Of a DNA stretch of 64,000 nt, positions 34,330 through 45,839 are shown in pieces; position 1 is the stretch's first letter; every line of letters starts with the position of its first letter. Position numbers and translations under genes: made by a program. The notes beneath the pieces are model-generated. The model saw nothing but the letters and a program-made list of their open reading frames with translations. It was not told where the DNA came from and ran no database searches. Source of the DNA: Ignelater luminosus (taxonomy: Eukaryota > Arthropoda > Insecta > Coleoptera > Elateridae); the NCBI GenBank assembly GCA_011009095.1, contig VTPC01000833.1, forward strand, positions 67,090 through 131,089, given 5' to 3'.

Positions 34330-37300
34330 AGAGCTCAGAGCGATTTTTACCTTACTTGTGGAAAATACTAAACGAATCAAAGCAAAGAATTCGTAGGCTG
34401 TTTGATTATATGCAAATAGCAAACAGTAATTTATTGACGAATAAATATCCAGTAAATACTCTTCTCTTAAGTTAGAACAATTTTCATCAAATTATGCAAT
34501 GATAAATATAATTGGACACAATTATGCAGTTTAATAAGCGTACTGCATACCTCTACTACTGTATTAACTAGTATCAAGATGAAATTATATTCTACTGCAG
34601 TACTAAAATAATAGTAAAATACTGAAAATAGCAATTTAAATACAAGCAAAACAAGCTTCAGTATAATCAAAACCCATTTTTCCGTAATTTGATAATGAAT
34701 CTTAATGAAATAATTAGATAGTTGAAATGAAATACGTGTTCTTGTCATATCAATTCGAACACTGGTATTCAACATAATTATTATACACAAAAAGATTAAA
34801 AGAAAAAAAGTTACATAATAAATTATGTTCTGCTAAATATATCATGGCATTTTTTTTTCTCGAAACCCACAAAATGAACTGAAATATGAGAGATATTTAT
34901 AATAAAATAAACAAAAAAAAAAGATTATTATCTGGTTAGATTACATATTAATATTATATAGAACTCTTCAGCTTGAATGAAGATGTCTTATTGATTGAGT
35001 ATTATATTAGAATTGAAAAAGAGCATCCAATTTTAGTTGACGTATGAACTTCGAAAATGTCAGGTTGAATAATTTATATTTTCGTGATTATTTCCTTTAT
35101 TTCCTAACACAAAAATTATGTCGACGATATCAGTTGTGGTTATATTTACATAATTTTTTATGTTTATGAAAAAAACATAAACTTGTTTGAATAAGGTGTG
35201 TTTAATTTTACGTTTTTCACTGTTAGCACGAACACCAAAAATTTTACATGTTACATAGGGAATTTACTTATTTAACGAGTTTTTTCCAGGTTTTACATAC
35301 ATGTCATATGGAAAATAGTCTGCTTATTAATTAATACTGATTAATATGCATCTTGTAGAGATTACTTCGAAATCACTGGAACAACAATTATGTGGGTATT
35401 TCCAAGAAGAGATATTACAAAAATAAAAATGTCACAAATCATTATAGATAAACAAAATTGAGGTTGCATATAAAAACGATAAAAAGCCGTAATAAAAATT
35501 TAACTCAGCCCAGTACAAGTATATAAGTCCAAATTGTAAATTCTGTTGTTCTTTCGGGCAAATACCTTTATTGATATACTACGATATTCAGATGAAATTA
35601 AAGTCGGAATTCGAACTCGCTATTTTTTGGTTTGTAATCGTCCTCAACTTAACTGAGCTAGCGCCCTTGCTGATATACATTTGAAATGTTTTATTTTATA
35701 GGTTTTATTTGCCACATTAATATATACAGATGTACATGTAACATCTAGAAAAATACAAATTAAGAATGTGGAAATCAGACGAGTTATAAAACTAAAGACG
35801 TAAAACTGAATAACATTTTATAAATTGAACATGAAAGTATTTTTGCATGAGTAACTTTCAGTCTTTACAAGAAAAGAAAATCCTCCACTTTTAAGAAGTG
35901 TCATTGCTTGAACGAACAGTAGGATTCTATCGAGCTTTACATTTGAAATGCAATATCAGACAAATGTTGCAATGCACACACGTTCATTATACAACTCAGA
36001 TTTCAAAATCTCTAAATTGCAATGTGAATTCGATTGATATTGTCGGGTTACACCTGCTTTGATATGTTGTCAGAGACAGAATATGGGGAAGCAATAATTA
36101 AACATTTATACATAAAAGCAAATTTCGGTGTGAGCTGCAATCCATTTACTCAAATTCAAGCAATTAATTAGTTGCTCACTGCCCCGTTATTTTGCTAACG
36201 GATTTATTTCAAATACCAACCTTTTACGCGATGATTATTGGAATGATCTAATCTGACAATAAACAAAAACATTTAAGAACCGATGAACTACATAATTCTC
36301 CTCATTGAACTATTATGTATTAAGCTTTTATTGGTACCCATCACAATTTCATTAATTATTATTTGCTCGCCTGTGTCTGCATCTTGCTGCTGTAAACGAA
36401 TGGAAATTCAAATTTATGATGCAATTTTAATCGTCGTCACTAAAACAAGCATTACCCAATAATAAATGCTTATTTGAGTTAAATGAGAATTTGCACGATT
36501 CTAGTTGCGCCTTTGCAAACCTGCGAGAATCATAGAAGAGCAACGAGACGTGTAATATACAAACTGTTCAAATACCGGCAGCATTACGATATCAAAACGT
36601 AGAATTACTAGCTTTCAGAGATTTGATCCATAATGATGCAAAAATACGTGCTGCTATAAAAAGCTTCAATATCAGTTTTTAGCTTAATACTCTCGACTTC
36701 AAAAGAAATGACAGGGATGAAATAGCATCACATATTACTTCTATTTAAATTGAATAAAAACAAATTAAAAATGAAAAAGCAAAATGCTTCTATGTATTTG
36801 CATCGTCAGTTGCATTAACGATTGTTCACGACATTTTGGTGGAGGCGCCGATTCAAATCGGTTTCATATCAAGAAAAATCTAACACGATATCCCAGTTAA
36901 TTAAACTCCAGACCTACCATCTCAGTCAGCTTCCTTGATAATAGTAACTTGATTTTAATTCATTTTTTAAGTGTATTTTCATCCTTATCATTTCATTCAA
37001 GATTTATTGATTCCAAAGATCGGATTTATATGCGTTTGCATATTTTGTTGTTGTAGAATATGTCATCTTTTTAATGACATCTTTGAAGCTTATCAAATAG
37101 GCAATCTACATCTTCTTTCATCCAATCCATCCGGCTCGAAGGACCATGTATAAAAAACATAATGAATTGTATAATCGTTTTATGCTGGTTTATTAATGTT
37201 TTGGATGTTTTACATTACATAAAAAAGTTTTATTTTAGTATGCACAATATACGTTTATTCTTACGGCAGCCATCTTGATTCTCTTCTTGTGTGTGTGTTT

Positions 37301-37890
37301 GTTCCGAAGCGCAGCCACAGATGGCGCTCTGACACAATAAATTCAAATATTTAAATTTAAAATATCTTAACAAAGCTTAAGTTTACATATTGTAATGATA
37401 TTAAAAGGTTGAAATGATACCTAAATAAGAAAAACAACAAGAATGATGATATCATTAGAGTTATTGAAGAGCATAAGAACAGACAGTTAGTTAATCAAAC
37501 AATTAAAGAGAATATTTTAAATATTCTGAAATTTGTAAGATTAGTTGATTATGTAATAGTTTTTTTTTTATTGTTCATAGAATTAAGTATAGGAGTTTAT
37601 GAATAGAAAAAGGACAATTAAAGAGAAGTTTGCTGAGAAGTTGTTGATAATAATTTTTTCTAAAAATTATTATTATAAATTTTTTTTTATTTCAACAGAA
37701 TAACAATTTAAAATTTTATAAGTTTAGTTAGCATTATTAACATTTTATACAGGATTTTTTTTATTGTTTTTTTTAACTCAATATTCGATATTTTCATTTT
37801 TTCATTTCCTTCCTATTTCTCCCTTATTTTCCTCTATTTTCCAACTAGCTTTCATTCATGCTGCATTCATACAAATCATTTTCTACAACT
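34330..37890. other. Unassigned, very AT-rich sequence
   Basis: No gene recognised. A 107-codon minus-strand frame at 34467-34790 is low-complexity and not convincing. A tRNA-like relic lies at 35597-35670. Confidence 0.45.
35597..35670 (-). other. tRNA-like sequence (pseudo-tRNA or SINE head)
   Basis: On the minus strand GGGCGCTAGCTCAGTTAAG matches the tRNA D-arm/A-box. About 31 bases later GAGTTCGAATTCC resembles the T-arm/B-box. The 5' end GGGCGCT has no complementary 3' acceptor strand, so it is not a functional tRNA. A tRNA-derived SINE head or a decayed tRNA gene would explain it. Confidence 0.5.
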
Positions 37891-38294
37891 TCTTAAAAAA
37901 TTGCAAAATTTATTTTCTCTAATAGTAACGTTTTCTTCATATAACTTAACTCCCTGCCTCATTTATCTACTTCAATATCATATTTTATCTTTACTTATTC
38001 ATATTAAGGATCATATTTTAACCTTTTCTATTAATATTATCAATCATATCATTAATTATTTATTATCATTATTATTATTATTCTACTAACGTCATATTCA
38101 AATCTTCATAATTATCATCATTTTAATAATACTTTATTAATAATTATTTAACTCATTATGATTATCTTTAACACATTCATTCAAGCATCATTCATACCTT
38201 CTTGTCAAACCTAATATAAAATGTTCCCTATTCTTCTTTGGTTATTTTTGTCAACATTGGCTTCTAATTTTATTTTAAAATTCTCTTGTAGCAT

Positions 38295-39542
38295 TTATTC
38301 TAGTTCTTTGATTTTCTTTCTTTTTCTGCATTTGTAATTTCTTTGTTCCTTTCTGACTCCTGATTGTAAATTCTTCAAATGTTCTTTCATCATAATTTTA
38401 TATTTTTCCATCCTTATTTTGGATTTACTATCTTTCTTAAATATTTTATACCTCGATTCCTTATTTTTCTTTCTGGTCTTATTTTTAGATTTTCTTTTGA
38501 CTTTGATCCCCTCCAACCTTTTATTTTCCATTGTCATCTTCATTTTGTTTCTTCTTTCCGCTTTTCTTGCTCTTCTTAGTTTATTCTGCCAATTAATAGT
38601 ACATTTCAATTTTTCTTTATTATTATTGTTATTTTGATAATTTTTTTCTTTTTTGTAATTATTCTTTATCTTATTTTTAAGATTTGCCTTTCTTATTGGT
38701 AAACTGTTAATTCCTTCTTTTGGATTTATTCGTTTGTGGTTTACTGAGAATTTTGCCATATTTTGAATCCCGGTATCTAATATACAATAATGACTTGGTT
38801 CATGATTACCTGCTGTTGATTTCTCTTCAACATTTTTGTTTATTTTATATAATTCTATTTTCACATTCTGCTGGTAGTTTTCTTGTGCTTTTTCTTGCTC
38901 CTTAATTTTCTCATTTATATCTGCATCCCTTATTTGTAACATGTTAATAATTTCTTCTTGGTGTCTTTCTATTTTCCTACGTATTTCATTCTGACATTCA
39001 TCTATCTTATTATTCACCTCTTCTTGTATTTCACCTCTCATGTTTTTAACAATATTATCCCATCTAGTCTCATGATCTTCAAATTTTCTTTTAATTTCTT
39101 CAAATCTTTTCTCTTGATTAAGATTGATTTCTTCAAATCTTTTAGTATTATCTTGTTTCATTTCTTCAAAATTCTGGACTATTGTGCTATTATCTCGTTT
39201 AATCTCTTCTAATCTTTTAGTTTGGTCTTCAAATCTTTTATCTTGGTCTTGTTTCATTTCTTCAAAATTCTACACTATTGTTCTATTATCTCGTTTAATC
39301 TCTTCAAATCTTTTTGTGTTTTCTTGTTTCATTTCTAATAATATTTTAAGTAAATCTGATTGTTGTTGTCTTATTTCTTTTTGCTCTTTATCTCCCTTTT
39401 CGACATCTCCCATGGTCTCCTCCATACTTGTACTTTCTTCTTCCATCTGTTCAATTTCAATATTTTCTTCCTCTCTTTTGTCCCTTTTTCTACTATCTAC
39501 CGATTTACCTCGCTTCGACATCTTTCCAATACTAACAGACAA
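38295..39542 (-). pseudogene. Coiled-coil repeat protein, one nonsense codon, family unknown
   Basis: A minus-strand frame starts with ATG at 39542 and runs to 38295. It is interrupted by one TAG near 39267, where the parallel repeat unit has CAG, so about 411 residues were originally encoded. After a charged N-terminus (MSKRGKSVDSRKRDKREEE) there are tandem 22-32-residue units built on MKQDNTKRFEEIKRDN and TIVQNFEE, a predicted long coiled coil. The C-terminal third is extremely lysine-rich. An isolated ILDTG string (near 38785) recalls a retroviral-type protease motif but is not sufficient. I do not recognise the family; a retroelement gag-like protein is one possibility. No pol domain was seen next to it. 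Confidence 0.5.
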
Positions 39543-39559
39543 CTCACAAAATGATAATT

Positions 39560-41130
39560 ATGTCTAAAATATTATGAAAATGAAAATATCTTTAATGTAA
39601 AACTCAAGAATTTAATGAATTCTAATTAAACTAATAAAAAAATTTTTTTGCTATTCAAATACTTCGTAAACCAATTAACAAATTCCATACAAATGCTTAT
39701 TCTTTTAACTAATGTTATTTTAGTACAATTTTGGGTTCCCTTGGACTTGCCTTTTCTTATAATATGGACCTTTATTTAACTTGCCCTTTTATCTAACTTA
39801 TCTAAAAAGTTTGGTATGTTTTTTGAATTGAATTTTGTTAATAAGAGTTTTTAGAGAAAAACATTTTATATTGAGTTGAAAAGTTGTTGCGGTTAAAATA
39901 ATTTTTGAAGATTTGAATTCGAGTTTATGTAGAAGTTATTTAAAAGTATTGATAATAAACAAAGATTAGTGAACGATATTATCGAGTTTATTTTACTGTA
40001 TGGGTGACGAAGTTAAAAAGGAATAAAGAGGTTGTATTAAATGGAAGGAAGAATAAGTTAGTTATTAAAACGGTTGTCTTCATTAACAGAGGAAGACCGA
40101 CTCTGCGAAGGGTGTATGGAAGCAAGGAGGTCTACGGAAAAGGAATAGGAAGTGTAAAGTTAAAAGGTTGTGGTGAAGCGAGGTAAACAAGAATAAAAAA
40201 AAAGGTGATAAACAAAATAAGTCAAATTTGGAGATATTAAGAACATAAAACAAAAATTTTAATTATTAAAGAAACGAAAATTAAATGTAAAATTGTTTTA
40301 AAAAAACTAACTGTCAGTTTGATTGAAGTTGTCACGTGTTGATCAAGGTGGTCTTATTTAGGTTATCAATCAAATATCAGAAAATCATTACAAAATATTT
40401 ATAAACATGAAAAAAAAAAAAAATTAATTCATTGATTCAATTCTCATGTACATGCATCACAATATGTACATTATCAGGAATATTTTACTCGTTAATGTTT
40501 TGTACATATTTGAATGCATATTTTGTCTGCATACTGATGATTTTTTAATCTCGAGTCTTAAAATTAGTTCCCATTAAATTTACATTATTTAACACTATAA
40601 AACTGTTGATTCAGCAAACCAAACACATCTAACAACTTTGTCAAAAATAAAACACTGTAACTTTTTATTAAGACCATTCGAAATGACTGGAATTATCGAC
40701 GCCCTGTTCACCAGAGGGCAATAACTCACACGGTTGAAATTAATGTCTATGGCCGGTTCGAAGGGTCATGTCTGAAAATAAGTGTCAATAATTGTCCATT
40801 CGATATAGTCTTCAGATCAAAATCTACTATTACGTCACTATTAACGACAAAATAACGGTCGCATTTGTTCGGCCCTTAAATACATATTAAAAAGAGAATT
40901 TGCGTGAGTACACACATTACAAGAGAATTATATTATTTGTATAAAGTTTACTATTATCTTAATTCCATGCACCCCCTTGTACACTTTATATGATGAGATC
41001 GTTGAAAACTTGATTTTACCAAAATAAGGATCTCGGGTAAAGTCTTTCCATTAACTACGTCTTTAAGATATGTTAATTTATATTACCCAATTTAAGTAGC
41101 TCATCTGCGTGTTAACTTTTCGAATTACGT
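39560..41130. other. Unassigned AT-rich sequence
   Basis: Upstream flank of the coiled-coil gene; 39980-40190 is strongly purine-rich on the plus strand, and an A-run is at 40407-40422. No gene seen. Confidence 0.4.
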
Positions 41131-41139
41131 AACTGTATG

Positions 41140-41760
41140 AAGATTGCCGCTTGCGAAAGGCAAACACGCGAATAAAAGAGAATGAGAGGGTTGAACGTTT
41201 TTAATCTGCTAATAATAAACGTAATCGGGAAGCGTCGGGTTTAATGGAGAAAGGAAAAGAAACAAAACGCAACATCACCACGACCACGTAATAAAAATCG
41301 AAGAGCCGATGGCTCGAACCCTGTTTTTTCGGGGTGCTTTAAAACGACCGCGCCCTGAAATATCGCCCTAAACAAATCCTTTTCTAAACGAACAAGTCGC
41401 GTATCAAATAGCGTGCACCTCGGTTCTTTATTCTCATAACGTATCTCGACGCCCCAAGCGTTGTCCTGATAAGAGTCGCGAACGTTTTTCAGGTGTCAGA
41501 GTGCCATTATGACGTCCGGTGAGGGCGCATTGCCGCCGTTATCATGTTGATTACGCAGATGTTTGATCTGCCAACAGCACAGAGCCGGGGGCAATGCGAT
41601 ACGCGTCCGTATGTGTCGTGTCCGGGAATATCCCTATGGATTTATGCATTCGTGTATCCATATTTTCCAGCTCGATGCTGCTTCGCCCGTCGCGCCTGCT
41701 TGCTACTCTCTTTCTGTCACATAAATTTTAAATGGCCAAGTTGAGTCGCTGAAGTCGAGA
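41140..41760. other. CpG-rich, GC-elevated non-coding block
   Basis: Stands out from its AT-rich surroundings by many CG dinucleotides and higher GC. The only open frame, 66 codons at 41544-41744, has no motif. It could be a regulatory or promoter-proximal element of a distant host gene. Confidence 0.3.
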
Positions 41761-41769
41761 GGTTATATT

Positions 41770-43030
41770 GAATCTTAACTTAAAGGTTAACCTATTACGG
41801 ACCAGGGTTTGCAGAATAATTAAAGAAAACTTTTAAATGCGAATCTCTGTTCGTCGTAAGGGTTCTTAGCTAATGGGAACGCGGACCGTACGATCCGCTT
41901 GGATGTTACATCATTAAAGAGAAACTTTTGCAAGTACCCCATATGCTTCATTTATCCGACATTCGTTTTCCCTTTATTTTCGCATATCGAATCCGTGTAT
42001 ATTCGGCTTAATAATTTCAGGATTGCAAGTACTTCCGAAGAGCGTTCTCAATTTATTTATGTGGCCTTTGCCTTCAGATTATTGATCGACAATGGAACTG
42101 GACATCAATAACCGTGCAAACGTATCATTTGGGAATAACTACAGTAATAACTGTTCGACTTGGGATTACATTACCTAAATAAACAATTTATTTTTCACAT
42201 TAATAAAGCAATTACGACATGGGAATTGCATAAATTTAATTGGCAGAAAAGAGTTGAAAACTTTTTTTTAAGCTATCGTTCTTGCTAAAACTATTAATTG
42301 CTGATCATTAGTGGCCGTCGAGTTATTTAAATTTTAGGCCTTGTAAGTTAACATTCATTAACATCCTGCCCGTCGAAGTCCGATTCTGTCTATTTTGATA
42401 CTAATAACTACAATCTTACAATGGCGACCATTATTTCTACTACGACTTTAACCTTTAAGTCTAACTGATGTCTTCTGCCTTTGATGTGTGATTTCCAATT
42501 TGTCATCTAGATCAAGTTCAAAGCATTTAAATTCAGGCCTCATTGGTTCAGAAACGTTATTTATAAATAGTTATGGGTATTTAATAATATGTTAAAAATG
42601 ATTTGGATGGATTTGTTGATGTTAACATTTATTTTTCATCGTTTATATCTTTCGGTGCCTCTAAATCCGATTACATAATTGTTGTTATCATTAGCGAATG
42701 ACGTCATTAATGTGTTGGCTGTCAGTGGCACATCTGCACTAAATATTAAGCATAGAAAAGTCCCACGTACGCTTTTCTATGGTATTCCAGATTTTGGTTA
42801 TTTAAAAGAAAAGTTTAAGAAAATGTAGATTTGTTAAGACTGAGACACATTTTCTTTTCTGCTAGACCTTTTTTGACTTTGTTAACGGTTCTGTTACACT
42901 GCTGAATTGTCGAATATTTTTGTCTGAATCCGAATTGATATTGAGAGATTAAATCTGATTTCCTCATAGGTGGAAAAGTTACTGTTAATAAATATTGTAA
43001 CTACCTACGAGGTGTTTGTGGTTGGTTCGA
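41770..43030. other. Unassigned sequence
   Basis: AT-rich with no gene recognised before the start of the R1/I-like element. Confidence 0.4.
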
Positions 43031-43319
43031 ATTTCAAAGGCTATAAATGCTGACAGAATCGCAGCGCAACTGCAGGAGTGACCGCAAGGCATTGCACGCT
43101 AGCGCTGTGGCTAGCCCAGGACTGTGGATATTATCAACTACAGCTGGCATTGCATCCTTTGTGCGATGTATCTAGACTGTAGAGTCGATAAGTAATCCAC
43201 AAACTTCAAGGTGTTATTAACAGAGCCTCAGAGATACCTGACCCAGTGCGGACCTCAATTCCCACAGGCTTTTAGAATTTCAGATGAGTGAGTTGATCAG
43301 AAAACTAAAATTCAAGGTC

Positions 43320-44280
43320 TTTTGGGAATTAGTCCAGACAGAGCAGACTTCGATGCTCCGCAAAGTGATGAGGCAAGACTGTGACAGTGCCCTCATCTAA
43401 GAACCTTGAACTTATACGGGTAAGGCAAATGGTTTTGGTGAGGTATGTGATGAGCTATTTTACAGTGACATCTACGGAACTCCCAAAGCATGCATATTTG
43501 TCACTAAGAGAATTCAAGTGCTACAGTTTAGAGATCTATGTTCTAAAGAGCTGGCGGCTGTTATTCACTGAGACGAACAACGAAGATGGGCTGAAGAATC
43601 TAGCCGTTGCATCTGTGTGATGATTCACAGAGCCCATCCCTAAGGGACATGAAGAAACTGGTAATAAAATGCAGGGTAGAACAACTGTACTTTGTTCTAG
43701 GATGTGATGCTGATGACACTGAGAACGATCTTTCCTGTGTTACGCGCAATGGCAGGAAGTTATCAACGTTACAATAGCTACCGATTATGCTAGTAGCTTC
43801 ATCAGACACTGGTGAGGCTTTTGTTGAGGAAACTTGCTCAGATCCAGAAACTACAGAAGTATAAAATGGTATATAGTAACCCAAAACAAACTGACTTGGT
43901 ATCTTTTAAGACAGACCTTGTTCAGAATTTTCAAATAATTAACGATGACTTTAAGGATAGACATGGCCTTGAAATTGTCGTAGATAAATTAGAGGAAGCT
44001 ACATTATCAGCCTACAATGATAACTGCCCTCAAGTAGAAAGGGAAGACACCAGCATAGTCTCGCGACCCATCTAAAAAGAGAGCATTAAGCAAACCGTTC
44101 AACAGAGAGCAAAAACATACAATAAGGCCATTAGAAAGGAGAACGGAGATACCTGGAGAAGGCACTGTGAGGAGGTTGACAGTATTCCTGCGTGTGCTAG
44201 ACTCAAAAGAAAACCGGATAATCGTAACAACCCTAGAAGTTCCAACAGGCGATTACACTTAGACACTAAGAATCAACAAT
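43320..44280 (+). pseudogene. Non-LTR endonuclease and linker remnant
   Basis: Degraded reading: SALIxEPxTYTGKANGF near 43385-43435, GTPKACIFVTKRIQ near 43480, DGLKNLAVAS near 43590. KKLVIKCRVEQLYFVLGCDA at about 43652-43710 is the GCDA catalytic region of this endonuclease family. LEEATLSAYNDNCP is near 43990-44030. The linker YNKAIRKENGDTWRRHCEE is near 44120-44178. Frame breaks throughout. Confidence 0.68.
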
Positions 44281-44485
44281 CATGGAGAATGCAGATGAAA
44301 ACCGAAACAGTACAATTGTGACAGAACCTTCAAATAGGACAGTCAGAATGGATTGGACAGTTTCAAGAAAGGACAAGGTCAAATGAGCCACTAACTCATT
44401 TAAATATTAAAAATCTCCTGTCCCTGACAGGACTTTTCCAATCAAGTTGACTCGTCAGATCCTACAGAACAAGTCTAGGAAGAAG

Positions 44486-44513
44486 CAAGTCAAGTCAAGT
44501 CAAGTCAAGTCAA
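44486..44513 (+). repeat. CAAGT pentanucleotide microsatellite
   Basis: Five tandem CAAGT units followed by CAA, lying in the RT region of the decayed non-LTR element. Confidence 0.85.
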
Positions 44514-44559
44514 TCGTTAAATTCCCACCGAAGGCGGGAGGCCGTTTTAAGCTCCTCGT

Positions 44560-45055
44560 GGAGCTTCTTCAGCCAGGAAGAAGCACGTTATGTCTAAACC
44601 AGGAAGTTCCTAAAACCAATCAATTTTGTGTCTTTTGTGGTTAAAGCATTAGAAAACTGTTAGATATGCACCAGGTGGTTAGAAGACTGGAAAATGCCAT
44701 AAATGAAAAAAAACGTGGCACTGGATGCTTTTCTAGATATAGAAGGGGCCTTCGTCAGCAGCAATTATTACTGCCTGTAGGAAACGTAGACTTGACAAAA
44801 TCTGCTGGAGATGGATTGAGTCAATGATCAAAAGCAGAGTACTACATTCAACACAATTGGGGGAGAAATGCAGCCAGAGTCGCAGGAAGATGTCCGCAGC
44901 AAGGTTGTATTCTGTCCCCTTACTAATAACAATAGTACCCTTCACCAATAGAAGGAAGTTAGAAACACTACGTCCTGTAACGGAAAGAAGAACTGACAAC
45001 TTGGGGAGAGGTTAAGTATCTTAGAGTAACCCTGAATTTCACTCTAACCTGGAAC
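44560..45055 (+). pseudogene. Reverse transcriptase remnant of the R1/I-like element
   Basis: Recognisable pieces: LENAINEKK (44688-44715), a shifted FLDIEGAF palm motif near 44730-44755, KSRVLHSTQLGEKCS near 44830-44875, and CPQQGCILSPLL in another frame near 44898-44930. The fragment LGREVKYLRVTLN near 45002-45040 precedes the insertion. The catalytic YADD box is not readable. Confidence 0.6.
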
Positions 45056-45128
45056 TAGAGCCTTGCACGGTCCGAAATTTCCAGGCTCGACTGGGGATAA
45101 ATCTGACGAGACCCAAAAAAAATCCGAT

Positions 45129-45265
45129 TCGAAAAGCCCGGGCGGCCCGACAGGGCTCAATCGATCACAGGCCCAAACGGCCCCACAGGCCCAAACAAAA
45201 CAAACGGGTTCAAAACGCCTGGAAAGCCTGACAGGAATGAACAGCCCGACTTACCCGACTTTTCA
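45129..45265 (+). repeat. 9-bp periodic minisatellite, block 1
   Basis: About 15 units of a 9-base motif near CCGACAGGC, with one phase slip in the middle. Confidence 0.65.
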
Positions 45266-45500
45266 AACTAAGGTCCAATCTAACCTAAACGCGAGCTTTG
45301 AGCCGGGTCGCGCAAGATCTCGACGAAGAAACCTGTCCCGTTTTTTACGGTGCAGTACAGAAATTACTCCTGCCCGAACCTGTACAAAAAGCCCCCGCTG
45401 CGGTTTGAAAATAGCCCGTCTGAGTGAGGAAAGTCGAGAAAAGATCTAGGTTCGGTGCAGTACGAAATCGCTTGCTTCGGATAACTACAAGAATAACGGA

Positions 45501-45716
45501 CCGAAAAGCCCGATTGACCTGATAAGCTCGAAAGATCAGACAAGCCTGAGTGGCCCGACAGGTCTGAGAAGTTCGAGGGAGCGGATAGGCTCGAACGGAC
45601 CAAACAGCCCGACAAGGTCGAGAAGCCCGAGCGGGCCGACATGCCCAAGAAGTTCGACAAGCCCGAACGGCTCGAAAAACCCAAGCGGCCCGACAGACTC
45701 GAGTAGCCCTACAGGC
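45501..45716 (+). repeat. 9-bp periodic minisatellite, block 2
   Basis: 24 consecutive 9-base units with no phase slip, consensus near CCGACAGGC or TCGAGAAGC. Read as protein this would be 3-residue repeats, but flanking stops argue against coding. Confidence 0.85.
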
Positions 45717-45839
45717 CAGATTTAGATCCGAAAAGCTCCATAAATCTTTGAAACTAAGCCCCGGCCCGATCCGAATCCGAAAACTCGGCCCATGTAAGCC
45801 TGAAACTAACACACTGCCAGGTTACCAAAAAAAAGGCAT

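Larger units (their letters stand above)
45056..45805. mobile_element. GC-rich insertion with 9-bp periodic repeats, possibly hAT-like
   Basis: About 750 bp of GC-rich DNA splits the RT of a decayed non-LTR element. The left end TAGAGCCTTGCACGGTCCGA and the inverted right end share about 15 of 21 positions (CTTxCAxGGxCCGA core), suggesting terminal inverted repeats; TAGAG fits a hAT-type end. Flanks CCTGGAACTA and CCTGAAACTA resemble each other but are not a clean duplication. Two internal blocks have a strict 9-bp period. The hAT assignment is inference. Confidence 0.5.

Noticed and set aside
34467-34790. 107-codon minus-strand frame with several hydrophobic segments
   Set aside because: Low-complexity AT-rich sequence readily yields such frames and nothing conserved is visible.
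36840-36875. CCGATTCAAATCGG resembling a tRNA T-arm
   Set aside because: No D-arm or anticodon arm at the proper distance upstream.
38379-39567. Several plus-strand frames rich in Phe, Leu and Ser (66-147 codons)
   Set aside because: They are complements of the repeat-rich coiled-coil frame on the minus strand.
45063-45812. Open frames on both strands through the GC-rich insertion, with collagen-like Gly/Pro/Ser triplets
   Set aside because: The 9-bp period automatically creates three-residue repeats in open frames; there is no start context or continuation.
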